Assembly: GCA_913031625.1 (NCBI GenBank)
Contig: CAJWGB010000011.1
Coordinates: 1 to 52,668, forward strand
Source of the DNA: an uncultured Planctomycetaceae bacterium
Lineage (GTDB): Bacteria; Planctomycetota; Planctomycetia; Planctomycetales; Planctomycetaceae
DNA: 52,668 nt
Direction: 5' to 3'
Part shown: in pieces, positions 16,762 to 25,941 of the stretch
Numbering within the stretch: position 1 is the stretch's first letter
Layout of the letters: each line of letters opens with the position of its first letter
Translations under genes and position numbers: made by a program
Notes under the pieces: generated by a model
Databases searched by the model: none
Told to the model about the DNA's origin: nothing
What the model saw: the letters and a program-made list of their open reading frames with translations, nothing else

Positions 16762-18723
16762 ATGAAACGCTCCCTTGCTCTCTTGACTCTCTTGTGTGTC
16801 AGCCTGCCGGTCTGTGATGCACAGCCAGGGGGTGGCCGTAACAGAAACAGCGGCGGACGCGGAGGCTTCGGTGGCTCTCGAGAGCGGATTGAACCGAAAG
16901 ACCTCAAATTCGAGATGGGGGTGGCCGCAGTCCCGGACCGTGAGCTGTTTGTGAAGCTGTCTTATCAGGGTAAGGACGTCGGCCGTGACCCGTATCTGGC
17001 AGACATTCAATATGTCAAGTTCATCCTCGAGGATCCGGGCACTGACGCCGCCCGATTGTACTTCATGAATACAGGCAACTATCGAGCGCACCCACCATAC
17101 ATGGGAATGGTTGGTATTAGCGGGCGTAACGTTGTGCGCGGCGCGATTTCGTGGATGCCACGCCACGGAAATGCACTGGGAGGTGCCGGCCTCTATGTCA
17201 TGGACTTCCAGCCGAACAATTCATACACATTCGAGGAAATCAAGACGATCCACGATGCCCTGATCGTCAAAGCTCCATTTTTGAAAGGACGTCTCGGCTT
17301 CCATCCGCTCAGTGGAAATCTGCGACAGTATGAAGCCGACAGACTCAAGTACGAACAGGCAGGATTCACCGTTCACCTGGATTCAGACCTGTACGGTAAC
17401 ATTGCATTTCTGCCACTGAATGACGGAGTCTCCGTCGGCCGACTTCGGCTGATGGACAAAGAGACACGGCCAACATCTCAGGACATCCTGATCTGCCGCT
17501 CACTGCCTAATCAGCTGCCCCGCATTGCCGGTGTGCTTTCAGAGGCACGACAGACGCCGTTGTCACATGTCAATCTTCGTTGTGTCCAGGACAAAGTGCC
17601 CAACGCATTCATCGCGAACGCTACGGAAGATTCAATAATCAGCAGCCTCATCGGAAAGCTGGTTCGCTATGAAGTTACCGCAGACGGCTATTCCATTCGA
17701 AAAGCAACGGCTGCGGAACAGGAAGAATTCCTGAGCAGTCGCCGTCCCAGACAATCTCAGACCCCCAAACGTGACCTGAGCGTCACGGAGATTCGCCCAC
17801 TCAGGGAAATCTCTTTCGACGACTCAGGATCAGTCGGCGTCAAGGCCAGCAATCTTGCAGCAATGCACAGATTCAAACTTGCTGACGACATGCTGCCCAA
17901 TGGAGTGGCCGTCCCGTTTTCGTTCTATGACCGGTTCATGGCGGAAACAGGATTGTATGACGAAGCCAGGAAGCTGCTGGAGAATCCTGAATTTAAACAG
18001 AATCCGGAACGGCAGCAGACCGCTCTGAAGGAACTACGAAAGAAGATCGAAAACGCAGACATGCCGGCGGAGCTGGCAGCGAAGCTGGCGAAAGCTCAGT
18101 CTGCATTCCCGAAAGCCACGTCCCTGCGCTGTCGCTCAAGCACCAACAATGAGGACCTGCCAGGCTTCAGTGGGGCTGGGCTCTATGACTCGTATACCCA
18201 CAAACCAGACGAAGGACACCTCTCAAAAAGTGTCAAGCAGGTCTTTGCCAGCCTGTGGAACTATCGAGCGTATCAGGAACGCGAATTCTATCGCGTTGAC
18301 CACTTTGCAACTGCGATGGGCGTTCTCATCCACCCCAACTTCAAGAATGAAAAAGCCAACGGTGTTGCGGTTACCGACGACGTCCTGTACGAGTCCAAAG
18401 GAAACTATTATCTGAACACACAACCGGGTGAGGACCTCGTCACGAACCCTGATGCCGAGTCATCGGCAGAAGAGATCCTGCTGGGCTGGTGGGCGGAAGA
18501 CGGACACACGATCGTTCGACGTTCTGCGGACGCAACGGGAAATGCAACCCTGATTAGCCGGGAGCATCTGACAACCATGCGAAAAAGCCTCGGCCAGATT
18601 CACGGACGATTCGCAAAGCTCTACAGGGTTGACCCGGATTCTGAGTTTGCCATGGAAGTGGAATTCAAAATCACCAGTGATGATCGCCTTGTGATCAAGC
18701 AGGCCCGTCCCTGGGTCTTCTAA
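16762..18723 (+). CDS. Exported PEP/pyruvate-binding (dikinase-like) protein with swivelling-His domain
   Basis: 653 residues with a clear signal peptide ('LALLTLLCVSLPVCDA') followed by a Gly/Arg/Asn-rich linker. A domain up to about 240 has no recognised function. Residues about 245-300 contain 'TPLSHVNLR', whose H269 matches the phospho-His of PEP-utilising swivelling domains. Residues about 345-650 form the PPDK/PEP-synthase ATP-grasp fold ('GVKASNLAAM', 'RCRSSTNNEDLPGFSGAG' near 455-472, and a 'KQARPWVF' end). The order His domain then ATP domain is that of glucan-water dikinase, the reverse of PPDK and PEP synthase. An exported phosphotransferase is unusual because ATP is scarce outside the cytoplasm; activity is unproven. 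Confidence 0.9.
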   Translation: MKRSLALLTLLCVSLPVCDAQPGGGRNRNSGGRGGFGGSRERIEPKDLKFEMGVAAVPDRELFVKLSYQGKDVGRDPYLADIQYVKFILEDPGTDAARLYFMNTGNYRAHPPYMGMVGISGRNVVRGAISWMPRHGNALGGAGLYVMDFQPNNSYTFEEIKTIHDALIVKAPFLKGRLGFHPLSGNLRQYEADRLKYEQAGFTVHLDSDLYGNIAFLPLNDGVSVGRLRLMDKETRPTSQDILICRSLPNQLPRIAGVLSEARQTPLSHVNLRCVQDKVPNAFIANATEDSIISSLIGKLVRYEVTADGYSIRKATAAEQEEFLSSRRPRQSQTPKRDLSVTEIRPLREISFDDSGSVGVKASNLAAMHRFKLADDMLPNGVAVPFSFYDRFMAETGLYDEARKLLENPEFKQNPERQQTALKELRKKIENADMPAELAAKLAKAQSAFPKATSLRCRSSTNNEDLPGFSGAGLYDSYTHKPDEGHLSKSVKQVFASLWNYRAYQEREFYRVDHFATAMGVLIHPNFKNEKANGVAVTDDVLYESKGNYYLNTQPGEDLVTNPDAESSAEEILLGWWAEDGHTIVRRSADATGNATLISREHLTTMRKSLGQIHGRFAKLYRVDPDSEFAMEVEFKITSDDRLVIKQARPWVF

Positions 18724-18933
18724 ACACTGTCGATCCCACCGCGCAGCACCACCACGGAGCTGCCGGCAGCGAGAAGACTCCGGCCGCTGATTAATTCGGC
18801 ACACGCCCTCGTTTAACGGGCAGGCGCACGAGGCCGGAGCAGGCAACGGAGGCACCACCAATGCTCTGCCAGCAACACTACACCGGGGCACCGCGAGCCC
18901 CTTTCACGAGGAGCCCGCATCACCAGTCAGCCG

Positions 18934-19386
18934 TCAATCAGCGACACCAATATCCAGCAGCATGGCGTCCATGATCAATGCGGATTCTGCGCGGTGCAGA
19001 TCACGCAACAGATCCAGCCAGTCTCTCAGCTCGCAGCTCAGTTGATCCGCGACAGCCACGTAAGACTTTTCCTGGCGGATGCGATCTCTCAGCTCACGCA
19101 GTCGATAGTCAAGCTGAAGCTTACGAAGGTGGAGCCGCATCACCTGTCGGTTCCAGCTGGGAAACTCCTCAAGGACCTCCGACAGGTAACCTCCGTCATC
19201 TTCCTGCAGCTGCCGCTCCTGAGGCTGGAGATTGACAAGAACATTCAGCACTTCCAACAGCCAATGACGCGTGGATTCGTCTGGCGTTTCTTCCAGCAGG
19301 TCTCTCAGATCACCCAGTAACAGGTACTGGAATTCGTTGTACTCCGCGACGGAGTTGAGATTTGGCGACTTCATGACGTTTTCCAT
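18934..19386 (-). CDS. Hypothetical helical protein
   Basis: 150 residues from the ATG at 19386 ('MENVMKSPNLNSVAEYNEF'); the frame runs further upstream but without coding character. The whole sequence is predicted amphipathic helix: Leu/Glu/Arg-rich with heptad-like spacing ('LRDLLEETPDESTRHWLLEV', 'LHLRKLQLDYRLRELRDRI'). There are no cysteines except one near the end, no signal peptide and no membrane span. I do not recognise the family. It is divergent from rpsD across a long gap and convergent with the exported dikinase-like gene. Confidence 0.75.
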   Translation of the reverse strand: MENVMKSPNLNSVAEYNEFQYLLLGDLRDLLEETPDESTRHWLLEVLNVLVNLQPQERQLQEDDGGYLSEVLEEFPSWNRQVMRLHLRKLQLDYRLRELRDRIRQEKSYVAVADQLSCELRDWLDLLRDLHRAESALIMDAMLLDIGVAD

Positions 19387-19883
19387 GGGAACCCTTTCCG
19401 AGAGATGAGGAATAAGATTGCGGCGAACCGCTATGACATGTGCTGACTCCACCTTGGCGAACAGGAGGGCTGGGGGAGTCGAATCACGGCCAACACGACC
19501 ACTTTCGCTTCCCGCAAACACGAAGACATGCTCTCAAGAATAAGAATCCAGCTTCGTCCGTCAATACCGGATTTGCCCGACGGCTGGCTTGGATTGCAAA
19601 TCGAAGAAACGGGTACGGGGGAGAGCTTGTGGCAATCCAGAGCATCAGTAAGTTCGAAATCCAGCGTTTTCTGCCTTCAGAGCAGCTCTCGCTGTTGATC
19701 GGGGACTGCCCCGCCGATACTCTTCCCCGTCCCGATTCACCGATGGATCGGAGTTTCTCTGTACGTAGTCATTTTGGATGGCTGCCTGTTTGGGAGGAGA
19801 CTTGATGCTCCTCCACCGTAAACGACTCAGTACGCGTGGTACTGCGGTGGTACAGAGCCCAACATTTTCGGAGTGACAATTCA
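19387..19883. other. Intergenic region between a hypothetical and rpsD
   Basis: About 500 bases between divergent genes with no credible reading frame. It must hold the promoters for both, and possibly an rpsD leader. I see no convincing riboswitch, ribosomal-protein autoregulatory structure or consensus promoter by eye. A GGAG ribosome site lies just before 19884. Confidence 0.4.
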
Positions 19884-20492
19884 ATGGGTCGTTACACAGG
19901 ACCCAAGGGACGAATTAACCGTCGCCTTGGAATCAACGTTTATGAATCAAATGGTGCAATCCGAGCACTGGAGAAGAAAGAGACTCCTCCGGGGATGCAC
20001 AAACGCCGCAAGAAGCCGACCAACTACGGTCTCGGGCTGGCGGAAAAGCAGAAGATCAAATTCTATTATGGCCTGCGTGACCGACAGCTGAATCGGTACT
20101 TCGACAAGGCCCGCCGAATGAAGGGCAACACCGGGGAGAACCTGCTTGTCCTCTGTGAGCGACGACTGGACAACGTGATCCGTCGTGCCGGCTACACAGC
20201 GACACGGCCGCAGGCTCGGCAGGGAATCGTTCATCGCCACTTCCAGCTGAACGGCGTAACTGTCGACAAGCCAGGCATCATGGTTCGACCGGGTGACATT
20301 ATCACTCTGCGAAAGCGACCGAACATCGAACGCCTGTATAAGAGCGTCCAGGAAGGCCTGACGATCCCGCAGGTTGAGTGGATCAACTATGACGACAGCA
20401 ATTTCTCGGCCGTTGTCACCACACTTCCGGCCTTCGACGACGTTGGCCTGATCGTGGACGCGAACCAGGTCGTGGCATTCCTGTCTCGCTAA
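19884..20492 (+). CDS. rpsD: 30S ribosomal protein S4
   Basis: 202 residues, the normal S4 length, from the ATG at 19884 ('MGRYTGPKGRINRRLG') with GGAG upstream. It contains the N-terminal rRNA-binding part and the S4 RNA-binding domain ('RLDNVIRRAGYTATRPQARQ', then 'VRPGDIITLRKR'). It lacks the zinc-binding cysteines found in some S4 versions. S4 is a primary binder of 16S rRNA that starts 30S body assembly. Here it stands alone, outside the usual rpsM-rpsK-rpsD-rpoA cluster, and ends in a strong terminator, so it is probably a single-gene transcript. Confidence 0.98.
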   Translation: MGRYTGPKGRINRRLGINVYESNGAIRALEKKETPPGMHKRRKKPTNYGLGLAEKQKIKFYYGLRDRQLNRYFDKARRMKGNTGENLLVLCERRLDNVIRRAGYTATRPQARQGIVHRHFQLNGVTVDKPGIMVRPGDIITLRKRPNIERLYKSVQEGLTIPQVEWINYDDSNFSAVVTTLPAFDDVGLIVDANQVVAFLSR

Positions 20493-20512
20493 GAGCAGAC
20501 GCCAGCAGATCA

Positions 20513-20542
20513 ATGCCGGTCCTTTGGCCGGCATTTTTTTTT
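20513..20542 (+). terminator. Intrinsic terminator of rpsD
   Basis: The stem ATGCCGGTC/GGCCGGCAT (nine pairs including one G-T) closes a CTTT loop and runs directly into nine consecutive T. It lies 21 bases after the rpsD stop codon. This is the clearest intrinsic terminator in the window. Confidence 0.95.
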
Positions 20543-20666
20543 GCGCGGTGCTTTTTGCGATGAGTTTTTGCCCTGTGTATGAGGCACGAAAGTGACATGC
20601 TATGCACGGCCAGGTAAAGTGGTCGTGTTCAGTCAACCAAAACCAGCAACCGATAAGGTCAGGATC

Positions 20667-21572
20667 ATGCCACGACGTGGTGAAATGTTTGCCGGGCTCT
20701 CCGTGGCCCTTGTAACTCCGATGAACGCCGACGGCTCACTCAATGAGGACACGCTGAGGCAGCTGGTGGACTTTCATGTTGAGGCGGGCACTCAGTGTGT
20801 GGTGCCAGTGGGCACAACCGGTGAGAGCCCGACGCTGACGCATGACGAGCACAACCGCGTCATTGAGGTCGTCTGTGAACACGCCGCAGGCCGGATTCTT
20901 GTAATGGCCGGCACCGGAAGTAACTGCACGGCCGAAGCGGTCCGCATGACACAGCACGCCAAAGATGCGGGGGCTGACGGGTCACTACAGGTCGCTCCCT
21001 ACTACAACAAACCGACGCAGGAAGGTTTCTTTCAGCACTACAAAGCCATCGCTGAAGCCGTGGATCTCCCGCTGGTTCTTTACAACATCCCTGGACGCTC
21101 TGCGAAGAACATCGAACCTGACACGATCTGCCGCATCGCGGAGGCGTGCCCCACAATGGTGGCCGTCAAGGAGGCGACAGGCTCACTGGACCAGGCCTCG
21201 CAGATTATCGCTGCCTCTGACCTGACCCTGCTCTCGGGTGACGACAGTATCACACTCCCGCTCATGTCCGTTGGCGGAAGCGGAGTCATCTCCGTCGCCG
21301 GAAATCTGTTCCCCAAAGACATGCTGGCCCTCATCAACGCATTCAACGCGGGCGATGTGGCGGGTGCTCAGGAGTGGCACCACAAACTGTTCCCACTGTG
21401 TCGTGACATGCTGGGCCTCTCGACCAATCCAATTCCAGTCAAAGCAGCAATGGCATTGATTGGGATGGACTGTGGCCCCGTGCGATTGCCCATGACTGCA
21501 CTCTCTGACGGTGAAATGGAGTCGCTTCGCGCCACACTTCGAGCATACGGCGCAATCTCCGAGGGCCAATAA
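20667..21572 (+). CDS. dapA: 4-hydroxy-tetrahydrodipicolinate synthase
   Basis: 301 residues from the ATG at 20667, behind AGGTCAGGATC; an internal ATG at 20685 is possible. It condenses pyruvate with aspartate semialdehyde in the lysine/diaminopimelate pathway. Visible active-site parts: 'GTTGES' with T50/T51, Y139 in 'LYNIPGR', and the Schiff-base lysine K168 in 'AVKEATG'. Length and motifs are typical of bacterial DapA, so the pathway to diaminopimelate is supported. It follows the rpsD terminator and is transcribed alone, with a convergent neighbour downstream. Confidence 0.97.
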   Translation: MPRRGEMFAGLSVALVTPMNADGSLNEDTLRQLVDFHVEAGTQCVVPVGTTGESPTLTHDEHNRVIEVVCEHAAGRILVMAGTGSNCTAEAVRMTQHAKDAGADGSLQVAPYYNKPTQEGFFQHYKAIAEAVDLPLVLYNIPGRSAKNIEPDTICRIAEACPTMVAVKEATGSLDQASQIIAASDLTLLSGDDSITLPLMSVGGSGVISVAGNLFPKDMLALINAFNAGDVAGAQEWHHKLFPLCRDMLGLSTNPIPVKAAMALIGMDCGPVRLPMTALSDGEMESLRATLRAYGAISEGQ

Positions 21573-21809
21573 GCCTGCTGAGCACCTGTGCTCCTCTGTG
21601 GTGATTCCCCTGAAGCCGCCTTTCATTGGAATGGTTGACCAGTATTTGCCACAAAGGAAATGCCTCAAGGGTAGCCGGGACCAAATTACAGTCGATGCGC
21701 CAGTGGCACTCAGACCACAATCGCAATTCTGCCATCCCCAACCTCGGGACAGCCCCTCGCGGAGCTCGACCTGAGGCGATTAGCCTAAGGCAACGAGAAC
21801 GCAGCGCCC

Positions 21810-23705
21810 CTACCGTCGGAACAATTTGTTCTTCAGTCCCGGCAGAGAATCCATCAGTGCATCCTGAGGATTCCTGATCCCGTCCAGAACACGCTGCCCC
21901 TGATTCAGGTACTTCTCAGCCTTCTCCTGATCTTTCCCTTTCAGGACTCCTGTATCAGACGCCAATCGGAAAACCCGATTGGGATCCAGCTGGCCCGTTC
22001 TGAGTTTTACAGCGATCATCTTCGCCTCGTTGATACTCGCGAGCAGTTTTTCCTGATCCGCAAGCAGACCTTTGAAACGACCGCCGTACTGGTCAACGAA
22101 TTTTTTCTTCTGCTTCTCCACGTAAAAGTTCACCTCAGTGGCCAGTTGCTCCTGCACGACAGGAACAAACTTCGCATAAGCATTCGAAAAGCTGTCAGAG
22201 ATCTGATCTCCCAGATCCGATTCCAGATCGATCGTTGGAGCTGTGGCCTTTCCCGCAATCCGAAGTCGAGCGGTCACCTGTTCGATTTCACCAAGACTGT
22301 GTTCCACAATGTCGCCCAGCCCCGCCACCAGACGGTGCCGAATCTCCAATTGCGGCTGCTGGAACTCTGACCGAATCTGCACGTGGCCGTTGAGCTGGCC
22401 TTCTGTCATTGTCAGGCCACCGGACCAGTGCATGCCCTTGAGTCCGGCTGTCAGTTGATGACTGTGCGGTCGGCCGGCTGTCAGAGTTTTTGCTGACTGA
22501 TCAGTAAACTCAAACGCCAGTCGCGTCACCGGAATGTCCTCAGTCGCATCGTGACGCACTACGACTCGTACGGGCGTTTTACCTGAGGTGGTCACATGCA
22601 GCTCTGCTGGTTTCCCCAGCAGCTGAGGGTCACTGGTCACGTTCGTCAGCACTGCCGAGAAAGGGACGATGCCCCCCTGCTGACTCAGCTCACCGCTGAT
22701 CTGCATTTTGCGGCACAGAACTCTGGGTGTGGGGTGAGTCAACGGAAACTCAAAGTCGATTCCCCGGTGGCGAACGGATTCCGGCTGTTTCAATTCCTGC
22801 TGATAGTCACGCGCGAGTTCGATCCACGAAAGAAGCTGCTGGAGTTGCAGGTACATTTCATCGCCAAGCAGAGATTCAGAGATCCGTCGAGCGTCTGGTT
22901 TCAGCAACTGAACCGAATGGCGAATCATCTCACGATCATTCTGCTGCGCCTGGTTGAGTCTGCCGAAATCGCTCTGCAGCTCTTTGGGAATTCGGGTGCG
23001 GAATTCTGCCAGCAGCACCTGAGACCTCTTCGCCAGTGAGTCCGCGTCTCGTACTGCCTGCAGCCAGATTTCGACCTGGTCAAACGGTCGGCGATCTTTG
23101 GCCGCCTCAATGTTGCGACGAATCTGTTCGTACTGCAGCTTCGCACTCTCAATCGCCAGGTTTGTTTCATCAAACTCTTTGTCCCATTTGGTGTAGAGTT
23201 CATTCCCGACGCGATAAGTCTCCAGCGTATTTGGATCGAGCTTCTCTTTTGTTCGAGCCGTAATGTCGTCAAGCCATTCGTCTCCGTGCTGCCGGAGCCG
23301 ATCCTGCAGCCATGGTGGAATTGTGGGACCTGGGTCCTCTTCCTCGACAAGCTCAAGCTGTCCATTGTCGGCTCGTGATGTTCCGAATCGGACTCCCGTC
23401 AGAGAAGCCTCCTCAATGACGAAGTTCCTGTGCAGGAGTGCTTCTCCGCCCAGCTTCAGTGTCAGCCGTTCAAACGACACGAGATTGGTCCCCGGGTGCC
23501 TTCTGCTGGCGAGATCTACCTGGCTGATCTCCAGTTGTGGAGGAAAGAAGCCAGTCGTCAGACCTGCCACGTCGGCTTTCGCACCGGTGACTGACTGAGC
23601 CGTACTCACGGCAGACGACCTCAGCAGAGGGTCAAATCCGAATGCGAAGAAACCCCAAACAACAAGGATGATAACCATCCGTGGAATGACGTAAGACCAG
23701 CGCAT
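21810..23705 (-). CDS. TIGR03545-type envelope protein (AsmA-like)
   Basis: 631 residues. The start at 23705 ('MRWSYVIPRM') is chosen because GGAGG lies five bases upstream, although the frame is open to 23717. A single N-terminal membrane span ('VIILVVWGFFAFGFDPLL') precedes a long extracytoplasmic part. This opens with an AsmA-like segment ('SLTGVRFGTSRADNGQL', beta-rich), then a helical middle section (about 150-290), then more beta repeats and a C-terminal helical pair. The architecture and the partner gene fit the TIGR03545/TIGR03546 pair, which occurs side by side in other bacteria. The function is unknown; a lipid-transport or envelope role is a guess from the AsmA resemblance. Confidence 0.85.
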   Translation of the reverse strand: MRWSYVIPRMVIILVVWGFFAFGFDPLLRSSAVSTAQSVTGAKADVAGLTTGFFPPQLEISQVDLASRRHPGTNLVSFERLTLKLGGEALLHRNFVIEEASLTGVRFGTSRADNGQLELVEEEDPGPTIPPWLQDRLRQHGDEWLDDITARTKEKLDPNTLETYRVGNELYTKWDKEFDETNLAIESAKLQYEQIRRNIEAAKDRRPFDQVEIWLQAVRDADSLAKRSQVLLAEFRTRIPKELQSDFGRLNQAQQNDREMIRHSVQLLKPDARRISESLLGDEMYLQLQQLLSWIELARDYQQELKQPESVRHRGIDFEFPLTHPTPRVLCRKMQISGELSQQGGIVPFSAVLTNVTSDPQLLGKPAELHVTTSGKTPVRVVVRHDATEDIPVTRLAFEFTDQSAKTLTAGRPHSHQLTAGLKGMHWSGGLTMTEGQLNGHVQIRSEFQQPQLEIRHRLVAGLGDIVEHSLGEIEQVTARLRIAGKATAPTIDLESDLGDQISDSFSNAYAKFVPVVQEQLATEVNFYVEKQKKKFVDQYGGRFKGLLADQEKLLASINEAKMIAVKLRTGQLDPNRVFRLASDTGVLKGKDQEKAEKYLNQGQRVLDGIRNPQDALMDSLPGLKNKLFRR

Positions 23706-23728
23706 CTTTTCCTCCATGCGTTCGCTGA

Positions 23729-24247
23729 TCAGGCGGCGGGTGAGCCGGTAAACCGGTCAGCCCATTCTGCGCCAAACAGGAATCGAACAAGTCGAAAACG
23801 CGACGCCCATGCAGCCACATGACCGCCGTACTTCTCAAACAGTGGGCGACTGCCGCGATATGTCGGCCAGACCAGTGCCAGTCCAATGACGAGGCTTCCC
23901 AGAACAACCGTGTTCTGAAACCCGGTCCATGGCATGAGCGGCTGGTTGTAAAGCCATGTCCATGCTGACTGAAGCAGGGGCAACGACAGCAGAAAGTGGC
24001 CAACCGCGTGAAACTGCGGATCGAAAAAGCCAGAGAGGCCACTCACAGCAACAATGACGCCCGCCGCGATCGCCAGATTCGACCGGCTGGCGGCAAGGAT
24101 CACGCCGAGGGTAATCGCAATCAGATTCCCTTTGGGAATAAGTCCAATCAGGACACCGAACGCAACCCCGGCAGCGAGCTGACGAGGAGTCGTCTGAGTC
24201 ACCAGAGACTTCATCAGAAGTCGGAGGGGCCGCAGGAGGTAGAACAT
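23729..24247 (-). CDS. TIGR03546-type membrane protein
   Basis: 172 residues from the ATG at 24247 ('MFYLLRPLRLLMKSL'); the frame extends to 24331, but the later start begins the recognisable sequence. It has 'TTPRQLAAGVAFGVLIGLIP', a DUF2062-like opening with a Gly-rich membrane hairpin, and two or three further spans. The gene ends 23 bases before the start of the TIGR03545-type gene on the same strand, so the two are probably cotranscribed. Exact function unknown. Confidence 0.85.
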   Translation of the reverse strand: MFYLLRPLRLLMKSLVTQTTPRQLAAGVAFGVLIGLIPKGNLIAITLGVILAASRSNLAIAAGVIVAVSGLSGFFDPQFHAVGHFLLSLPLLQSAWTWLYNQPLMPWTGFQNTVVLGSLVIGLALVWPTYRGSRPLFEKYGGHVAAWASRFRLVRFLFGAEWADRFTGSPAA

Positions 24248-24637
24248 TTCACGGGATAAGCAAACGACAGAATAAGCTGCGCAGCGACACGTCGCTGCTG
24301 TTGCAAATCTGTCTCTATCGGCTCGGGGCAATCTCCGTCAATGTCGGACCCCGGCCCACGGGCAGCTCAGGAAACGCATATCGCCACGAGGCCGAACGAC
24401 CAGCAATTCCTGCCGAGGCAACTTCATGTGAAGCACGACTCGCGCGGTTCGCGGACGCTCCGTGGCGGCCGAAATTCAGCGAGAATCGTAGAGAGAGTTC
24501 TGTCTCAGCCGCCCTCCTGCTGCCAATGGCAGCTGAATTCATCGCACGCGACCATCACAGTGGAAACTCTGGCCGAACATCTCTACGCTCTCCGCGTCCT
24601 GATGTCTGCGTCCTCACTCGACACCAGACGTCACCAC
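24248..24637. other. Intergenic region upstream of the tRNA
   Basis: About 390 bases between the TIGR03546 start and the tRNA. No gene with coding character is seen on either strand. Promoters for the tRNA (plus) and the TIGR pair (minus) must lie here, but no consensus is obvious. Confidence 0.4.
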
Positions 24638-24711
24638 GGGGCCATAGCTCAATCGGTTAGAGCAGCGAACTCATAATTCGTTGGTTGGGGGTTCAAGTCC
24701 CTCTGGCCCTA
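24638..24711 (+). tRNA. tRNA with anticodon CAT (elongator Met, or Ile2)
   Basis: A full 74-base cloverleaf can be folded: acceptor GGGGCCA/TGGCCCT with one G-U pair at the first position, D-arm GCTC-AATCGGTTA-GAGC, anticodon arm GCGAA-CTCATAA-TTCGT with anticodon CAT, a five-base variable loop, T-arm GGGGG-TTCAAGT-CCCTC, and discriminator A. No CCA is encoded. The anticodon stem lacks the three G-C pairs of an initiator tRNA, so it is either elongator Met or the Ile tRNA whose C34 is lysidinylated by TilS. A T-rich stretch follows. Confidence 0.93.
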
Positions 24712-24917
24712 TTTGTTTTTCTGTGCGGTGTGCAATTTGACGCGCGTTCGTAATGGATTTCGCCAGAAACCCCGCCACTTCGCCGCCAAACCACGCGGCC
24801 CAATAGACACACCTGGAGCTGCAGTTCTCGTTTATGGATCTGGAGCGATTCGCCTCGATCCGACAAAGTGCCCGGCGAACTTTCCATCAGGTTGAAGCCA
24901 GACCTCCCAGGTTGCCA

Positions 24918-25397
24918 TTACACAATGCGCGCGCCTTCTGAGTAGTACTCGGTCAGCCGAGGGCGAGCATCGGTCGCATTAAGAGACCACGACTCTGCTG
25001 GAAGCTCAAATACCGCTACACTCGCCGGGGAGACCGACATCATCGAATCGCTCCATGAGTTGATCAGAGTGGCCATGCCGGGGTTATGTCCAACGACAAG
25101 AATCGACTCAGCATCCGAGCTGAACTCCATTGCGGCTTCGAAGTACGTGATGGGCGCGGCAAGATACAGCCGGTCAAGCAATTTGACCTCGGGCGAGTTT
25201 GGCAGCTCGAGCTGAACCAACTCGGCAGTTTCCGTTGCCCGCACAGCGGTCGATGCGAGAATCAGATCCGGAGGATTTGCACTCCACAGGGCCGCTGTCT
25301 GCGTCGCAATCGACCTTCCCCGATCAGTCAATGGACGCTCTTCGTCGGTGTACCCCGACGCAGCATAACTGTGTCTCATGAGAAGCAGTCGCTGCAT
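24918..25397 (-). CDS. Histidine phosphatase, SixA-like
   Basis: 159 residues from the ATG at 25397, with GGAG upstream. The N-terminus 'MQRLLLMRHSYA' holds the RH pair (R8, H9) of the histidine-phosphatase superfamily. 'DRGRSIATQTA', 'ASTAVRATETAE' and the late 'VVGHNPGMATLINSW' match the other catalytic segments. The length and the short insert-free form match SixA, which dephosphorylates phospho-His proteins. The third residue of the RHG signature is Ser here. The gene is last in a minus-strand run behind a hypothetical, ispD and the GAF-HlyD gene. The substrate is not known. Confidence 0.9.
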   Translation of the reverse strand: MQRLLLMRHSYAASGYTDEERPLTDRGRSIATQTAALWSANPPDLILASTAVRATETAELVQLELPNSPEVKLLDRLYLAAPITYFEAAMEFSSDAESILVVGHNPGMATLINSWSDSMMSVSPASVAVFELPAESWSLNATDARPRLTEYYSEGARIV

Positions 25398-25419
25398 AGT
25401 TTTCTCCGTCAATCCAGAG

Positions 25420-25920
25420 TCAGCGGCGTTTGGCGAGAGGCGAAGACAGAAACGTCTCCCCACACGAAAGTATATCCTTCAGACTCTTCTCAATCTCAAT
25501 AAGAATTCCGTCCCGGTCACCAACAACTCTCTGAACCTCGACCGAATTTGAATTCAGATTTGCCGAAAGGAGAGTCAGCATTGCAGTCATCGTGTCACGA
25601 AACTCACTTAGCTCCTCAGCAGTCAGATCGGTTCTCTCCAGGACAACCTGCCCCGCAGCACGATTACGATACAGAGAGGCGAGTGTCTCTCCCTGAGACC
25701 GATACAGCAGACCATCGCGCCATGCACGCCGCAGCAATCCTTCCGACGTGAACTGAAAAAAGGCGTCCTGATCAAAATACAAACTGAGACTACCGTCTCG
25801 ACGATAGCCGGCCGTCACCACAACCTGAGTTCCATTCAGTTCAGTCAACAACTCGATCCGCTCGGCCAGCGCTGATGCTTCCCGCATCAGGTCCTCTTTG
25901 TCTTCTTCCTGCCGAGCCAC
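25420..25920 (-). CDS. Hypothetical protein
   Basis: 166 residues. Helical N-terminus ('MREASALAERIELLTELN') followed by a small beta-rich core ('VVVTAGYRRDGSLSLYFDQD') and helical repeats to the end. Neither signal peptide nor membrane span. It sits between ispD (21-base gap) and the SixA-like gene (22-base gap) on the same strand, so it is probably cotranscribed with both. The family was not recognised, and context gives no clear clue. Confidence 0.85.
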   Translation of the reverse strand: MARQEEDKEDLMREASALAERIELLTELNGTQVVVTAGYRRDGSLSLYFDQDAFFQFTSEGLLRRAWRDGLLYRSQGETLASLYRNRAAGQVVLERTDLTAEELSEFRDTMTAMLTLLSANLNSNSVEVQRVVGDRDGILIEIEKSLKDILSCGETFLSSPLAKRR

Positions 25921-25941
25921 ACTCTTCCTCCCGTCAAAATA

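Noticed and set aside
24638..24711. CAT tRNA as initiator tRNA
   Set aside because: The anticodon stem lacks the three consecutive G-C pairs and the first acceptor pair is G-U rather than a mismatch.
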